Assembly (NCBI GenBank): GCA_905221605.1
Contig: CAJNDS010001524.1
Location: forward strand, 639,736 to 694,735
DNA length: 55,000 nucleotides
Reading direction: 5' to 3'
Source: Symbiodinium natans
Lineage: Eukaryota > Sar > Dinophyceae > Suessiales > Symbiodiniaceae
A program made the position numbers and the translations under genes. How positions within the stretch are numbered: the first letter of the stretch is position 1; the number at the start of each line of letters is the position of its first letter. The notes beneath the pieces are model-generated. The model was given only the letters and a program-made list of their open reading frames with translations. It had not been told where the DNA came from and made no database searches. Below, piece by piece: positions 19,319 through 30,599 of this stretch.

Positions 19319-19880
19319 CTGGGCGGTTTGGGGTTTAGGGTTTTCGGGTTTAGGGTTTAGGGGTCTTGGTCGCTGGTTCCAGATGGGTAGCGGTGGGCCA
19401 TTGAAGCAGAGTTTCGTCTTCGGTTCTAAGCGCCTACTACAGCCGAGAACTAAAGCCTGAACCCTCAACCCGAATCCCTTAGCACTCGTAAATTCCTTAA
19501 AACGCCTTAAACCCTTTAAACCCTCAACCCTCAACCCCGAATCCTAATTAAACCCCAACCCTCAAACTTGTTCATCAAGGGCCTCCAAGGCTCAAGCTGC
19601 CGCAGCCGTCAACGCAAACCTCAGGTGGAAAAGGTCTTTCGGGGGCCCTTCCGGGCTGGCCCTCCACCCTAAACCCTAAACCCTAAACCCCAAACCCTAA
19701 ACCCTAAACCCCAAACCCTAAACCCTAAACCCTAAACCCTAAACCCATGGATGCTTCGGAGCTACACCAGAGCTACCTCGAGCTCCATCCCCCGAAAGGG
19801 CCGATTCCCACGTCGAGTAAGGTTCGGGCCGGTTGGGATGAGTACATTGGGGCCAGCAAATACACATGCGTGCCTGCATG

Positions 19881-19915
19881 CATACATACATACATACATA
19901 CATACATACATACAG
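19881..19915. repeat. (CATA)n microsatellite
   Basis: Eight or nine tandem CATA units. ORFs through it read as Met-Tyr-Val-Cys repeats and are spurious. Confidence 0.9.
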
Positions 19916-21510
19916 TAACATGAACATGTGAATTTGCGTGCTGTGTATGTGCTACGTCGCCTCGGTCCCAGACGCTGCGAAAGCCTTGACAAAGGCGCCC
20001 GCTCCGGACCCGCAGGGGGGCCCCCGAACTCCCCACAGACCTCCCAAAAAAGATTTGGGTGGTTTGGGAACGACGGGGCTTCTGAGAGGTCACCGGTGCG
20101 CAGAAAACCCTCGTGCCTTGAGGGTGCCGACGCGCCTTTTGCTCGGGATTCTGCAGTTTTGCTGGGGTGAAGTGCCCTCACCAAGGCCTTCGTGCCTGTG
20201 TCGGGCCGAGGCAGGCTGCTGGGTTTAGGAGCTTTTGAGTTTAAGGCTTAGGGCTTAGGGTTTAGTACTTCTGCACTAGGATCCTCCACCACCGAAGCAT
20301 CCTCAACACTCTCGAAACGCTCCAAGAAACCCTATACACCGAGTAGACAACCCTTTCAGCCCTATTCGTGGCCCAAAACAAACCCTAAAACCCCCAAAAC
20401 CCTCGACCCTGAACCCTGAACCCTACACCCTAAACCCTAAACCCCTAAAACCCTCGACCCTGAGCCCTACACCCTAAATCCTAAACCCAAAGCAATAAAG
20501 AGATGATAGCGGGAGAGGGGCGATGCCAGGAGCGCCTGGCGGCGCGGAACAAAGCTCCACCTGAGAGAGTCGCGTGGAGAGGTTTGGGGCTGGGGGTTTG
20601 GGGTTTAAGGTTCGGGGATTAGGGATAGGGTTTAGGGTTTTGGGTTTGGGGTTTAGGGTTTAGGGTTTAGGGTTTAGGGTTTAGGGTTTAGGGTTTAGGG
20701 TTCAGGGTTCAGGGTTTAGGGTTTAGGGTTTAGGGTTGGTTTAGGGTTTAGGGTTGCTGCGAAGGGGTTTGGTGAGGTGCTTCACTACGAGGTGCTGGGG
20801 ACTGGGTGGAAGGAGGAGGGTTTCGGGTTTCGACATCGCACCAATTCAACGAATTGAAAGCACACCGGGGGTTCCCCCCGCACCCCAAGGTGAAGCGACA
20901 GAACTCGCGATTACGAAGCAAACCAAACGAAGGGCGAGGGAGTGTCTTCGAGGCCAGCGTGCACATGCAAAGGGCAAAGGAGATATCGGCAAAGCAATGC
21001 TTGCAGTCGTGCCAACTTTGGTATGTGCGGCTTTGAAAAAGGAAAGGGGAGGGGGTTCTCCATTCTTGACGCGAGGCTGCAAGGTTCGGGGCGGGGGGGA
21101 GGGGGGAGGATCAGTGTGTATGCGCCAGAAGCACGTGCCCGCCCTAAACCTTAAACCCTAGACCCTGAGCCCCTAAGCCCTAAACCCCAAACCCTAAGCC
21201 CAAAGCCCTAAACCCTAAGCCCTAAACCCCAAACCCTAAACCAAAAGCACTAAGCACTAAGCCCTAGAGGTCCTGAGTAGCGTGTTCGGGACCTTCAAAC
21301 TTCCGAAACAGCCCATGAGGCCCAGACAGGTCCCAGCACCCACGCTAATTTTGGCAAAATCTCAGGCCCCAGATGGTGATGGGTACCTCAACCCTAAACC
21401 CTAAACCCTATAAACCCTAAACCCGAAACCCTAAACCCTAAACCCTAAACCCTAACCCAAAGAGGGGATCCCTAGTTCAAGCGACACCTCTTGTCGAGGT
21501 GCGACTGCAC

Positions 21511-21568
21511 CGGCCAGCTTCGGAAACGCAGTGCCGTCAACGAGGCTCTGGTTCCCGAAGTCGTAGAC
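21511..21568 (-). CDS. Isolated exon, unknown protein
   Basis: AG|GT acceptor and GT donor enclose VYDFGNQSLVDGTAFPKLA. Family not recognised. It may belong to the same transcript as the candidate at 22195-22262, but phase could not be tested. Confidence 0.5.
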
Positions 21569-22194
21569 CTGGGCTGCGGCTCTGTGTTGTTTTAGGGTTT
21601 AGGGTTTAGGGTTCAGGGTTTAGGGCAAGGGTTCAGGGTTTAGGGCTTAGGGCTCAGGGTTTAGGATTGAGGGTATCCAATGATGCAAGTCAGAATCCGG
21701 TGGTACGCCTCCATTCTTACAATTCCACACAGACTTGAACAAATCACTGACTGACCGACAGACTGACAGACTGGAAGACATAAAGATGACGCATAGCGCA
21801 CCCTAAACCTCAAACCCTTAAACCCAAACCCTGAACTCACTGATTTAGTCATATGCATATACATACACAGATGGTTGAAGGAGAGTAAAATGACTTGCTC
21901 TCCAGGCGACCCCCGGACAACAGCCCCGAACCCAAATGCCCCAAAATCCTTTCCCCGAAGTCGCTTAGGGTTTAGGGTTTAGGGTCTAGGGTTAAGGGTT
22001 CAGGGATCAGGGTTTAGGGTTTAGGGTTTAGGGTTTTAGAGTTTGTTTTTTCATCATGTATTTAGTGGCCTTGCAATGACCTGCTGGTATGGAACCTACA
22101 CCAAAGAGAGCACCACCTCACAACTCATACTGACAGTAGTCGTTGAAGAGGGTTTAGGGTTTAGGGTTTTCATTAGGGTTTGGAGTTTAGCGTG

Positions 22195-22262
22195 CTCCCA
22201 CATGACATTCCCACCAAGATGAATGGCAGCCCCCACTGAAAGCTTGCCGCAGGCTCCCCCCC
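22195..22262 (-). CDS. Exon candidate, unknown protein
   Basis: The minus strand reads CGKLSVGAAIHLGGNVMWEH in an open frame after a GGGGGAG acceptor-like sequence. No family assigned. Confidence 0.35.
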
Positions 22263-22705
22263 TCCTCCCGCATATCATAATGACACTAAACTACTAATGT
22301 AACAATATGATTTCAACACGAACTCACTCAGAAACCCACAATTTTCGGGTGGAAAAATAATGTCCCTTCCGCATCCTTCCGCGCGGCGCACGCGGAGGTC
22401 GCCGCAAAGGCCAAGCCCCGGCAGCACAGGCAAACAAAAGCCTGGCCAGTGGTGTTATAGGGATGCAGGGTTTAGGGCTTAGTAGTTAGGCTTTAGGGTT
22501 AAGGGTTCCTCGTCCGCAAAGGCTGCCGCGAAAATGGGCTAGCCCTACATTGGGGAGATGTCAGGCTGCAAACTCTGACTGTTTGGGCTTCTTTGCATTT
22601 CGAGGCCCCAAACCCGTGATGCAACCAAGGCGCACGGGTGTCATCCAAGGTCGCCGAGCAGCGCTCGCAGTTGCAAACGAAGCCTGCGACTGGGTGTGCA
22701 GAGGT

Positions 22706-23053
22706 TTACGCGGGTGTTTGCGGGGATGTTCGCCCGGGCGTTTGTGCTGTGAGTGGGTGTGCGTGGGAACGCCTGGCTATGACTGCGCTCTTGAACGGCT
22801 GCGGACAGGTTTCAATTTTGCCAATGCTGGCAGGCGCTGCTTTAGCCGGCACAACGGCTTCAAAGATTGTGCCGAAACCTGTGTTTAAACGGTTAAAAGT
22901 TGGCTGAATGCCCAAGATGACTCCTGCCACTGTTGAGCGAGCCATCTGCTGCGGAACCGCGACGCGTCGCATGCCACAGCCCAAAACTAAGGCAAGAGTG
23001 CCCGACCATGCTTCCATCCATTCTGTGCCATGGATTTTCAGCAGAGGGTCCAA
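22706..23053 (-). other. Open frame downstream of PPDK copy 1, conserved in copy 2
   Basis: The minus strand reads MDPLLKIHGTEWMEAWSGTL and onward, about 60 bases after the PPDK stop. The same frame is kept at 40961-41356 with scattered replacements for about 85 residues, after which the two diverge. It may be only a 3' UTR inside the duplicated block. Confidence 0.3.
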
Positions 23054-23116
23054 GAATCACCTGCATCCGCAGAAAAAAACCTAACATGCTGCTTACTGCA
23101 AACATCGATACCCCGC

Positions 23117-26100
23117 TCACCATGGGCCAAAGGCCGGGTTCCTGGGCTTGGTGGCCTTGGTGGACGCCTGCAGGGCCTTCTCGCCCTTGTCCTTGAGAGC
23201 GGCCTGCGCAGCAGCCAGCCGCGCCACGGGCACACGGAAGGGCGAGCAGCTCACGTAGTCGAGGCCGGCTTTGTTGCAGAACTCGATGGAGGCAGGGTCA
23301 CCTCCGTGCTCGCCGCAGATTCCCATCTTCATGCCCTGGCGTGCAGTGCGCCCACGCCCCACGGCCATGTTGATGAGCTCCCCGACGCCTGCCTGGTCCA
23401 GGCTGACGAAGGGGTCCTCTCAGTCCAAATTTGGGGGTGCAGGGTTGATTCCGAGCGATGATGTTTCTCTTCTTTCAAGATAGGATAAAATACTGACACA
23501 ATCTATGGAAGAGTCTGTCCTGCTCTACGATGCCCTTCTCTTTGTAATCCGGCAAGAAGGAGCCAGCGTCGTCACGACTCAGACCGTAAGTTGTTTGGGT
23601 CAGGTCATTGGTACCAAAGCTAAAGAATTCGGCCTGCTCAGCCAGCTTGCCTGCCTGCAAACAGGCACGGGGCAGCTCGATCATGGTGCCCACGTGGTAC
23701 TTCAAGGTCACGCCCTGCTCCTTCTGCACTGCGGCCGCCGTTTTCTCGATCACAGACTTCAGGAGTTCGAACTCCTCCAGTGTAGAGACCAGTGGCACCA
23801 TAATCTCTGCCACGGGCTGCTTGCTGGTGCTACGTCCCACCTCAGCGGCAGCCTCCAAGATAGCACGGGTCTGCATTTCGCAGATCTCCGGATAAGTGAT
23901 GGCCAGCCGGCAGCCGCGATGGCCAAGCATGGGGTTGGCCTCTCATGAAGGCAAGCAAGACCACGACCACGACCACGACCACGACGACCACGACGACCAC
24001 GACGACCACGACGACCACGACGACCACGACGACCACGACCACCACGACCACCACGACCACCACGACCACCACGACCACCACGACCACCACGACCACCACG
24101 ACCACCACGACCACCACGACCACCACGACCACGACTTCACCAACAATGATTGAGTGGAGTTGGCCTCCTTCAGCTCGGTGGCGCGGCGCCGAACGCGCTC
24201 CAGCGGCACACCGGCTGCGCGGGCAACGGAGGCCATCTCCGACTCGCTGTGGGGGATGAACTCGTGCAGGGGCGGGTCCAGCAGACGCACCGTTACAGGC
24301 AGGCCATCCATGATCCGAAAAAGTTCCACGATGTCCTGGAATGCTACCAGATGTCTCCATATGAAGGATGCAGACAAAGCTGCAGTCCCGAAACCACGCT
24401 TCACGTGAAGTCACTACGCAGCTGTGGGCCCTACTTATGCCTGCCAACTGCCAACTGCTCCGGGCCCCCGGATTACGAAGATTCGTCCTCCCGCTGCATC
24501 ACAAGCAGCTTGTCCAGTGCCGCTTTGCGATCGTTCTCGTCCGCGGCCAGGATCATCTGTCGCATGGCCACCTGTGCTGGAATGGAAAACCCCGCACGCT
24601 GCAAGCTTTGAGAAGTCACTACCGAAACTCCCGAAGGCCACGCGTGCGCCATGACATATGAAAAGGGCATCGCCGTGTGTCAAAATCAAAAGCACAGAGT
24701 GCCATCAGGACTGAACCCCGGTAGTCACCAACAACTACAGCAGTTGCAGGCGGGACACTATCCGGCCACCTTCGAAGAACATGTGCTCCGTTCTCACCAG
24801 GCCAATGCCCTGGGCGCCGAAGGACTTGGCCTGTCGTGCATCCGCTGGCGTCTCTGCGTTGGCCCTGACCTGCAAGCTGCGGAAGTCGTCCGCCCATGAC
24901 ATGATGGTGCCGAAGGAGCCGGAGAGTTGAGGTGCCACCGTGGGCACTTCTCCCAAAATGACCTCCCCTGAAACTCCATCGATGGTCAGGAGCTGCCCCT
25001 CCTGAACGGTGACGCCCCCGACGCTGAACTTGTTGGCCGCATAGTCCACCCGCACATCACCAGCCCCAGCCACACAGGGGCGGCCCATGCCACGTGCCAC
25101 CACGGCTGCGTGGCTTGTCATGCCTCGGGCGCGCATGCGCAGCACACCTTGCCTTTTAAATGTGGGGGGGATCATGGAGAGGAGAGCTGCTGCGGGTATG
25201 GCAGGGGAAGGAGACCCGCTGAGATCACACACCGGCGCGCCTCCTCGGGTGGTCAGCACTCCCTCGGCTGCGTGCAGTCCGTGGATGTCATCGGGGCTCG
25301 TCTCGATCCGCACCAGCAACACCTTCTCGCCATCCTTGGAACGCCTCACGGCCTCGTCGGCTGTGAAGACCACCTTGCCGACCGCCGCACCAGGTGAGGC
25401 GGGGAGGCCCTTGGCGATCACCTGGGGATGCGTGACAACTCCGTATCGATTTCCTTGGCCTCAACTCGCATCATCGGCTTCTTCTTTATGTATTGTATCA
25501 TTTTCCCTGCTTAACAGTACTTACTGCTGGCGATGCCAGTTCGTGGCAACTTAGTACTGAGAGTGGAAACTTACGTCGTGTGAAGCGATGGCATTGGAGT
25601 TTAGGGTTCCGGTATGAAGCCGTGACCTGCACTTCGTCTTGCAAGTATGTGGCAATGGATCCTGGTTCACGAAGTTATGTTCTCAAACCCTAGTTTTGCC
25701 ATTTTCGTGTTATCGCTTGTCCATGCTTGTCCTTAGCCCACCTGCTTCTTGGCTTTGGGGTCCAGCGTCGGGTGCAATAGCTGATCGATCAAATCCGGCT
25801 TCAGGCGCATCAAAGCTTGAGACTTGGAGATCAGACCTTCGCTCGGCGCCAGAAATTTAACATGACACACGGTTCCCGGCAACGGGCAGCGTAACGTTTA
25901 CAGTTTACACTACAATGTCCACAGCAAAATCGCCCTGCAATGGCTCGGCCCGCCCACCTTCGTTGGCCATGTCCACAGCGATCTGCAAGGCTGCGTGTGC
26001 GGTTCTCTTGCCGGTGCGTGTCTGGAGCATGTAGAGCTTGCCTGTCGATCTTTCATACTTACATACACGTCGACACTTGAAGCAACGAAAAGTGCACTGC

Positions 26101-29100
26101 AACACGGGTGTCTACAACGTGCGAATGACAAACGCGTATCTTGCCTTGCTGGATGGTAAACTCGATGTCCTACAGGCAGAACCCATGCCACGTGCCAGCA
26201 AGATGGGAGGCAAGCAGGATGCCAGGCAAAGCAAGTCCTGTCCTGCATGTCGGTGTAATGTGCCTCCAGCTGCTTCCGCACGGTGCTCAGCTCTTTGAAG
26301 ATGCCAGGCATCACTTCTTCCAAGGATGGAAGGTCGCTGCCGTGGGACTTGCGCGCCTTGATCGTCAGCTCTTGGGGCGTGCGGATCCCGGCCACAACGT
26401 CCTCACCCTGCGCATTCACCAGGAACTCGCCGTAGAAGTCGTTTGCCCCGTTTGATGGGTTCCTGACTCGAAGCAGAAGCACCAAACGGAAGCGAAGAAG
26501 CATCAACTTGGCCCGCAAGAGCTCCATTTGTCAAGAGGCTCTGCTACCGGCACTTAAATCACTTAACTAGCCAAACAAAATCAGATCAACCCCGCCCCCC
26601 ATCCTGGTGAAGGCCACGCCCGTCGCGCAGTCATTGCCCATGTTGCCAAAGACCATTGCCTTCACACTTAGTGGACTTAACGAGATCGTTGACTACTCAA
26701 CAAACTTCCCAGGAGAGAAGGGCACAGGCTCCACGAGGAGGGGCGACTCTCACATCACCCACTGAACAAGCCTTGCATGCTACTCTGCGGCTGGCGAGCG
26801 TACAAGGTCATTCATGGAGACCCGAAACCCAACACAGAGGGGAAACCGGACTTAAACCAATGTACGTCCCGGACAACTGAGGAAGGGATTCATCCCATCG
26901 AAAGACCAGGAACTTTCCCGGACCCAGTGAACTGGGCACTCGACGGTCATAGGAATTAGGAGGATTCCACAAAGGGCCAGGCCAGTTTTTTTCTGCAGGG
27001 GGCGAACAGGCGTTGCAGGCGCGAGATTGCCACCCTCTATAAGGCGGTGGCCGCGCGACCGCGTAACATGATCAGGCCATTAATCTGTCGAAGAACGGAC
27101 AAGAGACAACGGCTTTAGGGGCGCTGGGGCGAGCACTCAATTGCGCAGCACGTTGACAGCTGTGTCGAACTGGTTCCGAGGTTGCAGAAACACGTGCCAC
27201 AAAAAAGGTCTTCCTTTGCAAAGTCGGACTTCAGGTTCCAGAAGTAAAGGAAAGCTTTCATTCAGCGGAACAAAGCACCAGCACAGAAGCAGGCAACATC
27301 AGGGGACGCTGTCCGCGCATGATCTTGCGATGAAGCTTGCCAGGGAGATTCGCTTTCGCATGTTGATGGCCGCATCCAAAGCCTTCAGCTTGTGCTTCAG
27401 GGGAATCTTTGCACAGGCCACGAAAACTGGAGTAAGAGAGACAAAGCTAACCTTGCGCGCAGGAGTATCCAGAAGGTACGAACACCGATGAGAGAACTCG
27501 GTTTCACGATCATACAAGTGCAAACGCAGGAAGCTGCTCGACACGCGCCAAGCGTTCGCAGGCACTCATCCGCACGTTGAAAGGAGAAAGCCCTGATTTC
27601 TGTCATCAGCGTATGTAAAAAATATTTGCACCTTGAAAACGATTCTTGATTTTAAGCTGAGGAGAACAGTGGCAACAAGCCCAAGCATGGACATTTAAGA
27701 TAGGGACAGACAAGATCTGCAGAATCAAGCGCCAAAGAGGAATCAAAAGACCCAAGAAAACTGCCTTGCTCAACGGTGATCATACTTTCTAATATTGTAA
27801 CTCCTTTACCAAGTTAAGGCAAACAAATCTCACTGATGAAGGGCCCAAGTTTTCGGAACATTCCGAGAGGGACGAAAAGAAAACTGTACTGTAGGTACTT
27901 GCCGCACACTTACGGATTTGAAGCTAAACCCTAAACCCTAAACCCTAAACCCCCTAAGCATCTGAAGCTACCCTGTCAGACCCCATGCAAACGATGGGGG
28001 GCTAGCTAGGCCTGCACGTTCACTGCCGTTCCCCAGGACTCTGGAATGTCGTGGAGCTGCCTTGCAGATGCGGTAGGCAACGCAAAACAAAAAAAAACAC
28101 GCGGCGCCACAAGCTCAAGCAAGAAATTATGTTACTGCTGAGATTGCTCTCTGTTGCAAATTTCGAAAAACACAGCCTGATTTAGAAACATCGCGCAGAA
28201 ATTCCATCCCTCCCCCCACCCCAAAAAAAAAAAGAAAAGTGCCTGTAGGTCTTGGCACGCTGGTTCATCCAGGAGTTGAAGACGGCCCCGATGGCGCCCC
28301 AGAGCTGCTTCTGTGGGTCCTCCGGGAAGCTCTCGCCCATCTCCAGCTGCACCGTGGCCTTGTAGTCCTCGGCTGGTGTTTTTAGTTCCTTTTTGCCGGG
28401 GTTACACTCGCAATGCTGAGCTGACTTGATTGACTTCAGGTTGCTTGTTTTGTACCTGGTGTAGTTGGCCCAGACGTGCTAGACTTGGACACTTGGTGGA
28501 AAGCCAAGAGTCCTTCACCAGCCTCTCCAAATCCTCTGGCAGAAGCTCGTGGTCGTTCTTGACTCCACGGCGCTGCTTGGCCCGCTCCTGAGCTCCATCC
28601 CTTTAAGCAGCCAAAATGAGTGAACAAGATCGTCCCCTTGAAATGACAGCTATCTCTTTGTGGTGCTTACCAACAGCTTCGTTCTGCTGTCCGCAACCCA
28701 GGCTCCAGCAGCTTCTCGAAGTTGTGCAGCTCCATACCCAGAACCACATCCGAGTACATCTGCACAAACCTGTGGTTTATTTTTCCCCCCGCCCCTGCTT
28801 GAAAGCAGGGTAAACCCTAAACCTTTAAACCGTTGCAACATGATGCTCAAGCCGACGCCTCCGATAGCTGTCAAAGGCGAAGCGGCGGTCGTTGGCCTGC
28901 TTGGCCAAGGCTTCGACCGTTTGATCGTTGAGGCCCAGATTCAGCACCTTGGCTTAGGGCTTAGGGTTCAGGGCGTTCGGGTTTAGGGTTTTAGGCTTTA
29001 GGCTTTAGGCGTTAGGCTTTATGCTTTAGGCTTTAGGCTTTAGGCTTTAGGCTTTAGGCTTTAGGCTTTAGGCTTTAGGCTTTAGGCTTTAGGCTTTAGG

Positions 29101-30195
29101 CTTTAGGGTTGAGGTGCTCAGCTCCATGCGCTCAACTTGTGTGGCGTCAGGATGTGACTCTGTGGATGACATGACATCTCCAAAAGGAGCGGAGGCTAGT
29201 GTGGCTTCTCACGCAGTCGCGGAACCGTGTCCATCATGCCAGGCATGGATGCACGAGCTCCGGATCGCACCGACACCAGCAGCGGGTTCGAAGCGTCGCC
29301 AAACTTCCGTCCCGTGCGGGCCTTTCCCAGGGATCATGTGGCTTTGGTTTCTGTGCTGCACCATGGTTGTTACAAGGTTCATGTCTAATTACTGGACAAG
29401 ACAATGGAGACTGCGAGCGGGCGGCCTCCACAAGGGCCAGAGACTGGGCCACTTGATCCGCGAGCTCTTTGGGGTAGGTGCAGTTCTTCTCATAGAAGCT
29501 GGCGCACACCTGGTCTCAAGGTCTTACAATTACCCTTACCATCCGAGAAGCGTGTGATACCCCAAAGCACAACCCGTCACCTCGATTGCCCTTAAGGCAA
29601 CTGCCCTCGAAAAGGAACCCCTAAACCCTCAACCCTAAAGCCTAAACCCTAAACCCTAAACCCTAAACCCTAAAGCCTAAACCCTATCGAGAAGCCGCCG
29701 CCCCCCTCCACCACCCCCCCCCCCCACCTCGGTGGTCAAGGTGAAGCCCGGCGGCACCGGGAGTCCGATGGAGGCCATCTCCGCCAGGTTGGCACCCTTG
29801 CCGCCGAGCAAGTTCCTGAGCTTGGGAATGCTGTATAGGGTTCAAGGAGCAGGGTTTAGGGGCTCCTGGAGAGGGTTTAGGGTCCAGGGTTGGGCTTTAG
29901 GGCTTAGGGTTTCATGATCAAGGATTCAGGAGGTTGTGAGTTCAGGATGCAAGCTCTAGGGCCTAGAGCTTCGGGCGTTGGATCTCTCAAACTGACAGTC
30001 TCATGGTTTCCTGATTTTACAGAACTGCGCACAGTATGGTACAGTGGCATTCATCCCGGAGCATGGGCATTTGAAGAATTGGGAGTGCCCTGCCCGCATA
30101 ATGCTTCGAGACCTGTACTGTGCACTGCCCAGGTTCTTCATCTCCGCGCGGCCATCTGCATCTCCGGCACCGAAGTTGTAGACCCACTTCGCCAT
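23117..30195 (-). CDS. ppdK: Pyruvate, phosphate dikinase, copy 1 (20 exons, 909 residues)
   Basis: Interconverts pyruvate+ATP+Pi and PEP+AMP+PPi. Exons: 30137-30195, 29728-29815, 29426-29509, 29226-29321, 28859-28947, 28706-28769, 28513-28587, 28243-28367, 28012-28060, 26604-26659, 26243-26462, 26145-26169, 25958-26041, 25742-25836, 25241-25421, 24759-25123, 24488-24571, 24165-24335, 23520-23939, 23117-23416. They sum to 2730 nt with all phases matching. Domain order is standard: nucleotide-binding part ([39 protein letters not shown]), phosphohistidine loop [15 protein letters not shown], then the PEP barrel with GHRGCRL and catalytic Cys in [12 protein letters not shown]. The start MAKWVYNF lacks a transit peptide; an in-frame TGA precedes it in copy 2, so I infer a cytosolic enzyme. 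Donors: 5 GT, 7 GC, 7 GA; every acceptor is AG|G. Confidence 0.95.
23953..24136. repeat. CCACGA/CGACGA minisatellite in a PPDK intron
   Basis: About 180 bases of a six-base repeat lie in the intron between the exons at 24165-24335 and 23520-23939 of copy 1. Copy 2 has unrelated sequence there (42239-42398). All six frames are open through the repeat, giving false poly-Thr, poly-Val and Asp-His ORFs. Confidence 0.93.
28984..29107 (+). repeat. Homogeneous TTTAGGC heptamer array in a PPDK intron
   Basis: About 17 tandem TTTAGGC units with single GTTAGGC and TTTATGC variants, in the intron just upstream (sense) of the exon at 28859-28947. The equivalent intron of copy 2 (47297-47370) has mixed TTTAGGG units instead. 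Confidence 0.93.
29620..29692 (-). repeat. CCCTAAA array in a PPDK intron
   Basis: Eight or nine units with CCCTAAAG variants between the second and third PPDK exons. The counterpart in copy 2 is 47960-48040. Confidence 0.9.
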
Positions 30196-30599
30196 TGCGT
30201 TTTGCACGACTTTCCGGGTGAGGCTAGGCGGGTAGGGCAAGTTTGCGTCAGCTGCAGCAGAAAGCTTGAGCCCGACAGGACGCCACACGACGTTGCCAAA
30301 GCGAGGCAAAGGCACCTGATTGTCAAGTCAGAACATGGCTTCCACCTCCTATCACTTCGTGCCACGGTATGCTTCTGGGTTCTGGTCCTTTGACCAAACC
30401 CCGAACCCCGTCACATCATTAGATTGTGATATGGGTAGTTCTCTAAATCAGGCTCCCTTTCTGTGATCCCTTTCAAAAAGGGTGCCTCCTTATCATGGGT
30501 ACCCACAAAGGGACTCTCATTTAGGAGACTACCCAAAAACACAAAAAACACCCCACTCACCCCCTTAAAAAGCCCCTAAGCACCATACCCACCCCCCTT
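30196..30599. other. Spacer between PPDK copy 1 and the SET-domain gene
   Basis: Homology to the copy 2 upstream region fades at about 30355. The rest holds an imperfect inverted repeat around GGGTACCC at about 30440-30530. No gene seen. Confidence 0.5.

Larger units (their letters stand above)
18910..22700. other. Repeat-rich stretch with scattered exon candidates
   Basis: Apart from the exon candidates listed here I see no gene. Telomere-type blocks lie at 19070-19190, 19670-19745, 20385-20485, 20620-20755, 21140-21260, 21390-21460, 21590-21660 and 21960-22040. A plus-strand frame at about 20500-20580 (NKEMIAGEGRCQERLAARNK) is open on both strands and undecided. Confidence 0.4.

Noticed and set aside
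23842-24447. Long ORFs on both strands reading poly-Thr, poly-Val, Ser-Trp-Trp or Asp-His repeats
   Set aside because: They are translations of a six-base minisatellite inside a PPDK intron; every frame is open and the flanking residues belong to PPDK exons or their antisense.
23505-25554. Plus-strand ORFs of 95-155 residues across the PPDK exons, repeated at 41804-43764
   Set aside because: They are antisense shadows of conserved PPDK exons and are kept only because the exons are kept.
28600-28625. Possible relic of the dinoflagellate spliced leader (CATTTTGGCT on the minus strand)
   Set aside because: Only about ten bases match, it lies inside a PPDK intron, and the paralogous intron lacks it.
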